Part shown: positions 25,124 through 33,164 of the stretch, in pieces
How positions within the stretch are numbered: position 1 is the first letter of the stretch
Layout of the letters: every line of letters begins with the position of its first letter
NCBI RefSeq assembly: GCF_047238185.1
Contig: NZ_JBDFMI010000001.1
Span: 3,100,001-3,164,000 of the forward strand
From: Bacillus_AD sp047238185
GTDB taxonomy: Bacteria; Bacillota; Bacilli; Bacillales; DSM-1321
DNA length: 64,000 nt
Direction: 5' to 3'
Program-made: the position numbers and the translations under genes
The notes under the pieces: generated by a model
The model's database searches: none
What the model was told of the DNA's origin: nothing
Seen by the model: the letters and a program-made list of their open reading frames with translations, nothing else

Positions 25124-25819
25124 AGTCGTTCTCCTTTTCATTGGCGCCAAAGCACCACCTTAATATTTTTTTATTAATTCTACAATCATAAGATAGAATA
25201 AATCTTCCTGCAAGCGATCACTTAGCTAATTTACTGAAAATTAAAAAATATTTTTTTCTCGCCTTGTAATTAAAGAATATGCTATGTTTAACACAATAAA
25301 CCACTTATAAATTATCCCACCCACCCTTTTAATGGCACTTTTAAAAGAAATCATGCTTTCTTTATTAACAATTGCACTTTTTACATGTTGATTTCTTCAG
25401 AGCAAAAATCCCCAACCATATGATTGCAGAAAAGATGTTGATGATACACCTAAAGGTCAAAGGTATAAGCAATCAATCATTTCTAAATAGGATAATGGAC
25501 ACTAGTCATTTATTCCCCACTAATAATAGCTCTAACAAAAAAACAAGCACACCCCTTTTTATAATGATGTACTTACTTTTTATTATTGTGCGAAAGAAGC
25601 CACCCCTTCGGTCAACCTTCCCTATATGATGCGAAAACTCATACATCCTTTCATAAAAATACCCTTTTGGCATCCATCCTTTGTCAGGTTTGTTCACCAA
25701 AACAAAATGAAGACTGTCCATTGACAGTCTTCATTTGCTGCTATTACAGTATAACTTTAGACGATCTTATACAGGTAATCTTGAATGGAATAAGATTTAT
25801 CGTTTTCAATGTTTCTTGT
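25124..25819. other. Intergenic region between the adh and yoaE-like genes
   Basis: About 700 AT-rich bases. The left end holds the adh terminator (25707-25734). Several short frames are open, but none has a ribosome binding site with sensible composition. I see nothing else I can support. Confidence 0.45.
25707..25740 (-). terminator. Terminator after the first alcohol dehydrogenase gene
   Basis: ATGAAGACTGTC-CATT-GACAGTCTTCAT, perfect 12-bp stem. On the minus strand TTTTG then TTTTG follow. Confidence 0.8.
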
Positions 25820-26908
25820 TTATGAAAACATGATAATTGGTTTTAAAGTCATTCCAGATTCCATATCATGAATGGCTTGATCTAATTCATCCATTCCGTA
25901 CTTTTTAACTAACTTATCAAAAGGAAACTGGCCTTCCTTGTAATACGCAATAAGTTCCGGGATGAATAGTTTTGGAATAGATTGTCCCTCAACTACTCCT
26001 ACAAGTGTTTTATTCATCGGAATTAATTCATCATGGATATGAAACTCTAAATTTCCAGACGCTCCAACCACTGCAATCGTTCCCATTGCCCTTACAGAAC
26101 GAATTGCCTGTAACACTACCGGTGCGATACCTGAAGATTCGATTGCATAGTCTGCACCACCGCCAGTAATATCTTGGATAGCTTCAACAGCGTCCGTTTC
26201 ACGACTATTCACAACATGCGTTGCACCTAGTTCTTTTGCCAGATTTAATCGATTTTCATGCACATCAACGGCAATAATGGTTTTACAGTTGGCTATTTTT
26301 GCCCCCATAACCGCACTTAGTCCAACTGAACCACATCCAAAAATGACAACAGATTCGCCGAAGGAAGGTTTAAGTTTATTCAAAATAGTGCCTGCACCTG
26401 TTTGGATACCACATGCCAAAGGTCCAAGCAATGCTAAATCGACATCTTTATCTTCGATCTTTATGGCATTACGGACATTTGCAACACAGTGCGTTGCAAG
26501 AGAAGATTGACCAAATAAATTGGATACTTTTTTATCGCCATCCATAATTTTAGAATCAGATAACTCCATTGATGTTCCAAAGTTTTCTTGGAAAAAGTTC
26601 TCACATGCACTTGGGTATCCGTTTAAACAATTTTTGCATGTCCCGCAAAAATTAAAAGAGATAACAACATGATCTCCAACTTCAAATTCTGTTACACCTG
26701 AACCAATTTTTTCAACGATTCCGGCGCCTTCATGCCCTAAAACAATAGGCATTGGTGTTGGTGTTACTGAATGAAGAACATTAAGATCAGTATGGCATAG
26801 CCCTGTCCCCATAATCTTCACTATAATTTCATCCGGACTGATTTCCTTTAACTGTACCCCTTTTAATGAAACGTTACCGTCTTCAGCTACATAAGCTTGA
26901 ATATTCAA
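25820..26908 (-). CDS. Zinc-dependent alcohol dehydrogenase (MDR family)
   Basis: 362 aa. Catalytic zinc region GLCHTDLNVL and GHEGAGIVEKIGSGVTEFEVGD; structural zinc cysteines in NFCGTCKNCLNGYPSACENF; NAD(P)-binding GCGSVGLSAVMGAKIANCKT followed by AVDVHENRL, whose acidic residue favours NAD. The closest kind is the benzyl/aryl-alcohol-type class. GGGGGAAATCACG precedes a TTG start. A paralogue of the same length lies at 46335-47429. Both are monocistronic, so the physiological alcohol is unknown. Confidence 0.88.
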   Translation of the reverse strand: MNIQAYVAEDGNVSLKGVQLKEISPDEIIVKIMGTGLCHTDLNVLHSVTPTPMPIVLGHEGAGIVEKIGSGVTEFEVGDHVVISFNFCGTCKNCLNGYPSACENFFQENFGTSMELSDSKIMDGDKKVSNLFGQSSLATHCVANVRNAIKIEDKDVDLALLGPLACGIQTGAGTILNKLKPSFGESVVIFGCGSVGLSAVMGAKIANCKTIIAVDVHENRLNLAKELGATHVVNSRETDAVEAIQDITGGGADYAIESSGIAPVVLQAIRSVRAMGTIAVVGASGNLEFHIHDELIPMNKTLVGVVEGQSIPKLFIPELIAYYKEGQFPFDKLVKKYGMDELDQAIHDMESGMTLKPIIMFS

Positions 26909-27318
26909 CGTGATTTCCCCCTTTATTTCTTGTTGAACTCCTTCATTTATGAAAAGGTTTTCACAAACACTTAAAAAAAGCTTGAGTAAATAATCCTAAT
27001 AGAGCTATAGCATTCAAACAATAATAAATAAGCTAATTGAAAGCATTCATATTTCACTATTAATGAACAAAGTTCACTATGTAAAGAATAATTTTCAATT
27101 GCACAATTGTCAATCTTTTTGACTCACTGCAATTTATCGGGAGAAAATCAATATAAGGAGGCTTTGATGGACGTATTCTTATGCCCTATTAGCTCAGAAT
27201 GGGATCAATTTCAGACTCTACCTTTAACATACAACGTACTTACCCATTCTGCCTAAAACGATATATGCTATTATTTATTTATACAGCCAAGGACATCCTC
27301 ATATAGGAGAGAATTCGA
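26909..27318. other. Divergent intergenic region between the adh and isochorismatase-like genes
   Basis: Promoter region for both genes. It also holds one very short frame with a strong ribosome binding site (27167-27256, listed separately). A tRNA-like string near 27181 does not fold as a tRNA. Confidence 0.45.
27167..27256 (+). CDS. Possible 29-aa small ORF with a strong ribosome binding site
   Basis: AAGGAGG lies about 6 bases before an ATG opening a 29-codon frame (MDVFLCPISSEWDQF...NVLTHSA), 60 bases before the isochorismatase-like gene on the same strand. It may be a leader or upstream ORF that tunes the next gene, or chance. No recognised family. Confidence 0.3.
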   Translation: MDVFLCPISSEWDQFQTLPLTYNVLTHSA

Positions 27319-27801
27319 ATGAAAGCACTATTAGTAATCGATATGCAACAAGACTACATAGGAGAGATGAGAAATAAAAAAAGATATACCTATGAAGTTG
27401 GAACACTAATAGATCATGTAAATGCTCGAATTACAAACTTTCAACAAAACGGCAATCTAATTATCTACATTCTCAATAAGAAAATCACAAAGGCTCATGG
27501 AGAGGTCATTTCTGAAATCGATAAGAGAGTAAAGATGGCTTCACCTATTATGTTTGATAAAAATAAATCCAGTTGCTTTTCGAATAGTGAATTTGCAGGA
27601 TTTCTACGTTTAAAACGAGTGTCAGAAATTGAGTGTGTTGGAGTAGATGGAAATTTTTGCGTTGCCCAAACTGCTTTATCTGCCATACAAGCAGGCTACA
27701 CCGTCATTTTTCCATGCAGTTGCATCGGGGTTATGAATCAAGTCCGTTTCACAAAAACTAAGCAACGGTTATCACAAAAGGGAATCAAAGTAATTGAATA
27801 A
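27319..27801 (+). CDS. Isochorismatase-like cysteine hydrolase
   Basis: 160 aa with the family's catalytic triad visible: aspartate in ALLVIDMQQDY (D8), a lysine in the central strand region (about residues 79-82, FDKNKSS) and the nucleophile cysteine in VGVDGNFCVAQTALSAIQAG (about C113). These enzymes hydrolyse amides such as nicotinamide, or remove groups from chorismate derivatives. ATAGGAGAG lies before the ATG. Short for the family but complete. Followed by a strong bidirectional terminator. Confidence 0.82.
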   Translation: MKALLVIDMQQDYIGEMRNKKRYTYEVGTLIDHVNARITNFQQNGNLIIYILNKKITKAHGEVISEIDKRVKMASPIMFDKNKSSCFSNSEFAGFLRLKRVSEIECVGVDGNFCVAQTALSAIQAGYTVIFPCSCIGVMNQVRFTKTKQRLSQKGIKVIE

Positions 27802-27921
27802 TATAATGAGTTTGTAGTGTTAAAGAAGGGAATGCATTTAGACTTTAAGTGAGGCGGGACAACCGAATACACAGGTTCTCATTATTGCTGGAATTGGCTA
27901 GTTCAGCTAGCTAATAAATCC

Positions 27922-27968
27922 AACAAAGAAAAGTACATCACATTGTAAATGATGTACTTTTCTTTGTT
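27922..27968. terminator. Strong bidirectional terminator
   Basis: AACAAAGAAAAGTACATCA pairs perfectly over 19 bp with its reverse complement around a 9-base loop, with A and T runs on either side. It separates the convergent isochorismatase-like gene and liv operon. Confidence 0.9.
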
Positions 27969-28018
27969 TAATCAATTGCCACTACCATCTCAGAGTGTGC
28001 CCTTTATTGTGAAACTGT

Positions 28019-28726
28019 TTAATGACCGCCCAAATAGGCTTTTTTAATGTCTTCACTTGCCGTAAGTTCTCCCGCATTGCCTGATAATACAATCCTGCCT
28101 GTTTCCACAACATATGCCCGATCGGCTATAGAAAGCGCCAAATTCGCATTTTGTTCCACCAGCAGAACAGTGGTGCCTGATTGGTTGATTTCTTCAATAA
28201 TAGTAAAGATTTGTTTGACCAATAGCGGAGCCAAACCCATAGAAGGCTCATCCAGCAATAACAGTTTAGGCTTTGCCATTAAAGCACGTCCCATAGCAAG
28301 CATCTGCTGTTCACCTCCAGACAACGTCCCGGAAAGCTGTTTTTTTCTTTCAAGCAAACGGGGAAAAAGCTCATACACTTTTTGTTCATCCTCCCTAAGG
28401 GCAGTCTTGTCTTTTCGCAGATAAGCACCGAGCTGAAGATTTTCTTCAACTGACATATTAGCAAAAACACGTCTTCCCTCAGGCACATGTGAAATCCCCT
28501 GCTTCACTATATATTGCGCTGCCTTACCGGCTATTGTTTTTCCATCATACAGAATCTCCCCGCGTTTCGGTTTAAGTAGGCCGGATATCGTCTTAAGCAA
28601 AGTACTCTTTCCTGCACCGTTAGCACCTATCAATGTGACAATTTCCCCTTCGTTCACTTCCAACGTTACTCCCTTAAGAGCTTGTATATTGCCGTAATAA
28701 ACATTGACGTCATTGATTTTCAGCAT
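28019..28726 (-). CDS. livF: Branched-chain amino acid ABC transporter ATPase LivF
   Basis: 235 aa ATP-binding subunit. Walker A GANGAGKST, Q-loop region, signature LSGGEQQMLAMGRALM, Walker B LLLLDEPSMGLAP and H-loop-like TVLLVEQNANLALS. The N-terminal DVNVYYGNIQALKGV and the HVPEGRRVF segment are typical of LivF, distinguishing it from LivG. It is the last gene of the operon; its start overlaps the livG stop by one base. Energises uptake of Leu/Ile/Val or related compounds. Confidence 0.92.
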   Translation of the reverse strand: MLKINDVNVYYGNIQALKGVTLEVNEGEIVTLIGANGAGKSTLLKTISGLLKPKRGEILYDGKTIAGKAAQYIVKQGISHVPEGRRVFANMSVEENLQLGAYLRKDKTALREDEQKVYELFPRLLERKKQLSGTLSGGEQQMLAMGRALMAKPKLLLLDEPSMGLAPLLVKQIFTIIEEINQSGTTVLLVEQNANLALSIADRAYVVETGRIVLSGNAGELTASEDIKKAYLGGH

Positions 28727-29508
28727 TATGATGTCACCTCCTCGCCAAGATACGCTTCGATGACCTTCGGATTATTGCGGATTTCCTCCGGATTCCCCTG
28801 GGCGATCAACTGTCCGTGGTCAAGCACATAAATCCTCTCGCATACACCCATAACAAGCGGCATATCATGTTCAATCAACAGGACGGTCAGATTGAATTTT
28901 TCCCGTATAAACGAAATCAATTTCATTAACGATTGTGTTTCCTGAGGATTCATTCCGGCAGCGGGTTCATCCAGAAGCAATAATTTCGGATTGGCAGCCA
29001 ATGCCCTGGCAATTTCCAGGCGGCGCTGCTGCCCATAAGGCAAGTTCTTCGCCAATTCATTTTGATAAATATCAAGGTTGAAGATTTTCAGGAATTCCAC
29101 CGCTTTTTCATCCATTTCCTTTTCGCCTTTAAAAAAAGAAGGCATCCGAAAAATAGAGCCGATGATTCCATGCTTTGCCAACGAATGGTAGGCTACTTTA
29201 ACATTGTCAATCACACTCATATCGCCGAACAGGCGAATATTTTGGAATGTACGGCAAATTCCTTTTTGATTGATTTTATAGGGAGGAAGCTTTTTCAATC
29301 TTTCACCCTCAAGCATAATGCTTCCTTCTGTCGGCACATAAACACCCGTCAATAAATTGAAGAAGGTCGTTTTTCCAGCTCCGTTCGGACCGATTAAACC
29401 AACCAATTCTCCAGGAAATAATTCTATATTCACATCAGACACAGCCTTTAATCCGCCAAAGCGGATTCCGACCGAATCGACTTTAAGTAATGGATTGGTT
29501 CCTGTCAT
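28726..29508 (-). CDS. livG: Branched-chain amino acid ABC transporter ATPase LivG
   Basis: 260 aa. Walker A GPNGAGKTTFFNLLTG, Walker B LLLLDEPAAGMNP and the LivG-type signature NLPYGQQRRLEIARALA in place of LSGGQ, plus RTFQNIRLFGDMSV, a segment found in LivG. It begins 26 bases inside the end of livM, so the two are translationally coupled, and ends at the first base of livF. Confidence 0.92.
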   Translation of the reverse strand: MTGTNPLLKVDSVGIRFGGLKAVSDVNIELFPGELVGLIGPNGAGKTTFFNLLTGVYVPTEGSIMLEGERLKKLPPYKINQKGICRTFQNIRLFGDMSVIDNVKVAYHSLAKHGIIGSIFRMPSFFKGEKEMDEKAVEFLKIFNLDIYQNELAKNLPYGQQRRLEIARALAANPKLLLLDEPAAGMNPQETQSLMKLISFIREKFNLTVLLIEHDMPLVMGVCERIYVLDHGQLIAQGNPEEIRNNPKVIEAYLGEEVTS

Positions 29509-30445
29509 TCTTTTCCCCTCCTTTACGTTTAAAGTAACCGGTCAATTCCTTCGTGCCCATCAAGCCTTGAGGTCGATAAATCATCATGACAATCAGCACC
29601 AGGCTGTAAATAATCATTCTTGTGTCCGGAAAATCCTGCAGAAAAGTAGTGACCACACTTAAAAGAATAGCCGCCAGCACAGAGCCGGATAAGCTTCCAA
29701 GTCCACCAAGCACAACAAAAATCAAAATATCGAATGATTTCAGGAACCCAAAGTTCGAAGGCTGTATGATATAGAAGTTATGCGAATATAAACCTCCTGC
29801 AATGCCTGCAAAAAAGGCACCTATTGCAAAAGCGATGACTTTATAATAGGTAGTATTAATTCCCATTGAATCGGCTGCGGTTTCATCTTCGCGTACTGAT
29901 AGACACGCCCGTCCATGTGTCGAATTCGTAAAATTCCTTATGGCAAGAATCGTAATTAACACTGAAGCAAATACCCAAGGCCATGTTGTCAAATGGGTTA
30001 CCACCATTCCGCTTGCACCGCCGACATAATCAATATTAAAAAGAAAAACCTTCACAATTTCCCCGAAACCCAACGTGGCAATCGCTAAATAATCTCCTTT
30101 CAGCCGTAAACTCGGTATACCAATCACAAGCCCGGCCAAAGCTGCAACGATGCCTCCAATCAGTAAAGAAACAATAAATGGAAGGTCAAATTTCATGGTG
30201 ATAATGGCAGACATATAGGCACCAACTGCCAAAAATCCAGCATGCCCAATCGAAAATTGCCCCGTGATGCCAATAATTAAGTGAAGGCTTGTAGCCAAAA
30301 TGATATTGATCCCGATCAGCATAAGCGTGTTCACATAAAATGGATTTAACGAACCGCCGCTGATCATAAATTGAATGACACCAAAAAAGGCCAATGAAAG
30401 TAAAATCGAGAGCCAAAATCCTTTTGACCGCTTATATGTCCCCAT
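29483..30445 (-). CDS. livM: Branched-chain amino acid ABC permease LivM
   Basis: 320 aa, about nine membrane helices. Conserved blocks LHLIIGITGQFSIGHAGFLAVG (split across helices), GIPSLRLKGDYLAIATLGFG with EIVKVFLFN (EAA-like coupling region), and VVLGGLGSLSGSVLAAILL. The tail FRPQGLMGTKELT is typical. Forms the membrane channel with LivH. Thirteen bases separate it from livH. Confidence 0.92.
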   Translation of the reverse strand: MGTYKRSKGFWLSILLSLAFFGVIQFMISGGSLNPFYVNTLMLIGINIILATSLHLIIGITGQFSIGHAGFLAVGAYMSAIITMKFDLPFIVSLLIGGIVAALAGLVIGIPSLRLKGDYLAIATLGFGEIVKVFLFNIDYVGGASGMVVTHLTTWPWVFASVLITILAIRNFTNSTHGRACLSVREDETAADSMGINTTYYKVIAFAIGAFFAGIAGGLYSHNFYIIQPSNFGFLKSFDILIFVVLGGLGSLSGSVLAAILLSVVTTFLQDFPDTRMIIYSLVLIVMMIYRPQGLMGTKELTGYFKRKGGEKNDRNQSIT

Positions 30446-30458
30446 AACATTGTCTCCC

Positions 30459-31337
30459 TTATACTTTTTCTTTTTTATTTTTCCCGAACAACCCTTGAGG
30501 CCTGAAGATAAGAATTAAAATAAGAACAATAAATGCTACACCATCACGCCATAAGGAATACCCGACCGCACTTACCAATGCCTCAATGACCCCAAGCAGG
30601 AGCCCTCCCACCATTGCGCCGGGGATAATGCCTATACCGCCGAGCACTGCTGCGACAAATGCCTTCAATCCTGGCAGGACACCCATCAAAGGCTCAATTT
30701 TAATATAATAAATGCCAAATATCACACCTGCAGCTCCAGCGAGAGCGGAACCGATTGCAAAAGTAGCAGAAATCGTATTATTGACGTTTATCCCCATCAG
30801 CTTTGCGGCATCCGCATCAAAGGAAACAGCACGCATAGCTCTTCCTATCTTCGTCTTATTGACAATCAACTGCAGCAGGATCATCAGTATAACTGATACC
30901 GTAAAAATCAATATGGATTTACTATTGATTGTGATGCCGAACAAATCGATATTCTTTGTGGCCAAAACATCATTCGGATACGCCTCCGGCTGGGCTCCCC
31001 GAATATAAATAAAACCGTATTCGATCAACAGCGACATGCCGATTGCTGTTATTAATGCAGCAATCCTAGTCGCATTCCGTAAAGGCTTGTAAGCAATCCG
31101 TTCGATCAGCATCCCGAACAGGGCACAAACCACCATCGAAATCAGCAAGGCAGGAATGAAGGGCAAATCCAACACAGTAATGGAATAGAAGCCTACAAAC
31201 GAACCGACCATGAACACATCGCCATGTGCAAAATTGATTAGCTTCACGATTCCGTAGACCATCGTGTAGCCTAGTGCAATGAGGGCGTATATACTGCCAA
31301 GAGAAAGCCCATTAATGAGCTGTTGAATCATTTCCAT
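30459..31337 (-). CDS. livH: Branched-chain amino acid ABC permease LivH
   Basis: 292 aa, about eight helices. Signature segments are LINGLSLGSIYALIALGYTM, VYGIVKLINFAHGDVFMVG, RAVSFDADAAKLMGINVN (coupling region) and VLGGIGIIPGAMVGGLLLG, with the ending FRPQGLFGKNKKEKV. I start it at the ATG at 31337 after AGAGGGGAAAAAAC; an upstream in-frame start at 31388 lies in the spacer after the binding-protein gene. Confidence 0.92.
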   Translation of the reverse strand: MEMIQQLINGLSLGSIYALIALGYTMVYGIVKLINFAHGDVFMVGSFVGFYSITVLDLPFIPALLISMVVCALFGMLIERIAYKPLRNATRIAALITAIGMSLLIEYGFIYIRGAQPEAYPNDVLATKNIDLFGITINSKSILIFTVSVILMILLQLIVNKTKIGRAMRAVSFDADAAKLMGINVNNTISATFAIGSALAGAAGVIFGIYYIKIEPLMGVLPGLKAFVAAVLGGIGIIPGAMVGGLLLGVIEALVSAVGYSLWRDGVAFIVLILILIFRPQGLFGKNKKEKV

Positions 31338-31400
31338 GTTTTTTCCCCTCTCTATTAACCCAAAATAGGAGGCTCTTTCGCCTCCCATTCTTATCAGACA

Positions 31401-32591
31401 TTATTTTGGATCAATTTTTGCTTTATACGTCTGGACACCATCGACAAATTCAAGAATAGTGGCAGACTTAATCGGGTTATGCTTATCATCCAATGTAAAA
31501 TTGCCGGAAACGAGCTTCAAATCTTTTGTTTCTTCTAATGCATCTTTGATTTTCTTGGAATCCGCTGAACCAGCTCGCTTAATGGCATCTGCAAGCAGGT
31601 ATCCTGTGTCATAGCCGAGTGCATTGAATGCATCTGGAGATTTGCCGGAATAGTTCTTACCGAACGCATCTACGAAGTTTTGGATGGTTTCGCTTGGATC
31701 CCCAGAGGAATAATGGTTAGTGATGAACGTATTATTCAATGCTTCTTTTCCTGCAATTTCAATAAGCTTAGGAGAATCCCAGCCGTCCCCTCCCATGAAA
31801 GGAACGTTTAAACCCGCTTCACGCGCTTGCTTCACGATCAAGCCAACCTCTTCATAATACCCAGGAAGGAAAATGAAATCCGGTTTTTCAGCTTTAAGGC
31901 GGGTCAATGTCGCACGGAAATCAGTGTCTTTCGCAACAAACGCTTCCGGCTTAATCACTTCTCCTCCGTTCTTTTTGAATTGCTTAGCGAATGCATCTGC
32001 CAAGCCTTTAGAATAATCGCTTGAACTATCTAAATAAATGGCTGCTTTTTTCGCTTTCAGTTCCTGTGAAGCAAAATTGGCCGCCACTGTTCCTTGAAAT
32101 GGATCGATGAAACAGGTTCTGAAAATATAATCATTCAGCTTTCCATCCTTGAATGTAAGATCAGGGCTTGTTCCTGTCGGAGTGATAACAGGAATTTTAT
32201 TATCCTGCGCTATCTGGATTTGTGCGGTAGTATCACCGCTCGTGGCCGCTCCGACAATCGCTGAAACCTGGTCTTGGGAAATCAATTTCAATGCGGCACT
32301 GGTCGCTTCGGAAGCATCCGACTTATTGTCGACCTTCACAATTTTGATTTTCTTGCCGTCAACGCCGCCATCTTTATTAATTTCTTTAATAGCTAAATCC
32401 AAGCCTTCATAAATGGATTGTCCATAAGATGCAACCCCTCCGGATAATTCCAGATTGGCCCCTATCTTAATCACCTCTCCTTTTTCACCTGAGCTGTCAC
32501 TGCTAGTTTTGCCGGACTCGCCGCAACCTGCCAATGATCCAGCTACGATTGCAAGGGACATTGCTATTCCTGCCAGCTTTTTCTTTTTCAT
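31401..32591 (-). CDS. livJ: Branched-chain amino acid ABC transporter substrate-binding lipoprotein
   Basis: 396-aa lipoprotein (signal peptide with lipobox SLAGC near residue 23, then a Ser/Gly/Lys linker). The Leu/Ile/Val-binding type I periplasmic-binding fold is clear: IKIGANLELSGGVASYGQSI, GLDLAIKEINKDGGVDGKKI, VSAIVGAATSGDTTAQIQIA and ITPTGTSPDLT. Captures ligand outside the membrane for LivH/LivM. First gene of the five-gene operon. A CodY-like box lies about 40 bases upstream. Confidence 0.92.
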   Translation of the reverse strand: MKKKKLAGIAMSLAIVAGSLAGCGESGKTSSDSSGEKGEVIKIGANLELSGGVASYGQSIYEGLDLAIKEINKDGGVDGKKIKIVKVDNKSDASEATSAALKLISQDQVSAIVGAATSGDTTAQIQIAQDNKIPVITPTGTSPDLTFKDGKLNDYIFRTCFIDPFQGTVAANFASQELKAKKAAIYLDSSSDYSKGLADAFAKQFKKNGGEVIKPEAFVAKDTDFRATLTRLKAEKPDFIFLPGYYEEVGLIVKQAREAGLNVPFMGGDGWDSPKLIEIAGKEALNNTFITNHYSSGDPSETIQNFVDAFGKNYSGKSPDAFNALGYDTGYLLADAIKRAGSADSKKIKDALEETKDLKLVSGNFTLDDKHNPIKSATILEFVDGVQTYKAKIDPK

Positions 32592-32630
32592 ATTAACCCC
32601 CTAAAATAATGTCTTTTTAGATAATATCTG

Positions 32631-32645
32631 ACTTTTCTAAATATT
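32631..32645 (-). promoter_or_regulatory. CodY-like box ahead of the liv operon
   Basis: Minus strand AATATTTAGAAAAGT matches the CodY consensus AATTTTCWGAAAATT at 12 of 15 positions. CodY, activated by branched-chain amino acids, commonly represses their transporters, so the site fits the operon. Match quality is moderate. Confidence 0.45.
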
Positions 32646-32996
32646 TTTAACAATATTTATTAGCAATATATTACATTAGAATCAACTGTTCGTCTATATG
32701 TTTTTACTTTTATACAATAAAAATTTTTCCTCATTTTTCGCATACTTTTTCTATTATTTTATATATATCAATTTGATAACAAAGAACTTTTCATTATGTC
32801 AAACGCTTTGGGTACCGGGTATCAAAAACCTTGATACGGCAGCATTATATACCTGTTTAGTTCTTTTAAATAAAAATCGACAACAATAGTCATAAAAAAA
32901 AGACAAGTTAACCACTATGGAATATAGAATTAAACTCCTTATTTCATTTGCTGTTTATTATTATATTTATATAAATTAATTCAGATTTATCACCAA

Positions 32997-33035
32997 CACA
33001 AAAAGCCCCCAATATCTATTCAGGGACTTTTTGTG
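32997..33035 (-). terminator. Terminator after the P-type ATPase gene
   Basis: CACAAAAAG-CCC and GGG-CTTTTTGTG arms with the T run in the 3' arm on the minus strand. Confidence 0.75.
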
Positions 33036-33164
33036 CGCTACTATTTTTTATCACATGCATCTATATAACCTTCTTATAAAATAGAAGAAAACTATTAAAT
33101 CATTATTCTATGATTCCATACTTAGTTTTCCAGAAAAAGTCTGTCTCTTTTCCATCCATTCAAT

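Larger units (their letters stand above)
32592..33164. other. Promoter region of the liv operon and 3' flank of the P-type ATPase gene
   Basis: About 570 AT-rich bases holding a CodY-like site (32631-32645) and the ATPase terminator (32997-33035). No gene I can support; an open frame at 32698-32889 has no ribosome binding site. Confidence 0.5.

Noticed and set aside
25506..25721. 71-codon minus-strand frame upstream of the yoaE-like gene's neighbour
   Set aside because: Begins within the alcohol dehydrogenase terminator region and has no ribosome binding site.
27181..27257. tRNA-like string GCCCTATTAGCTCAG...
   Set aside because: The start resembles a tRNA D-arm region, but no anticodon stem, T-arm or CCA-proximal acceptor pairing follows.
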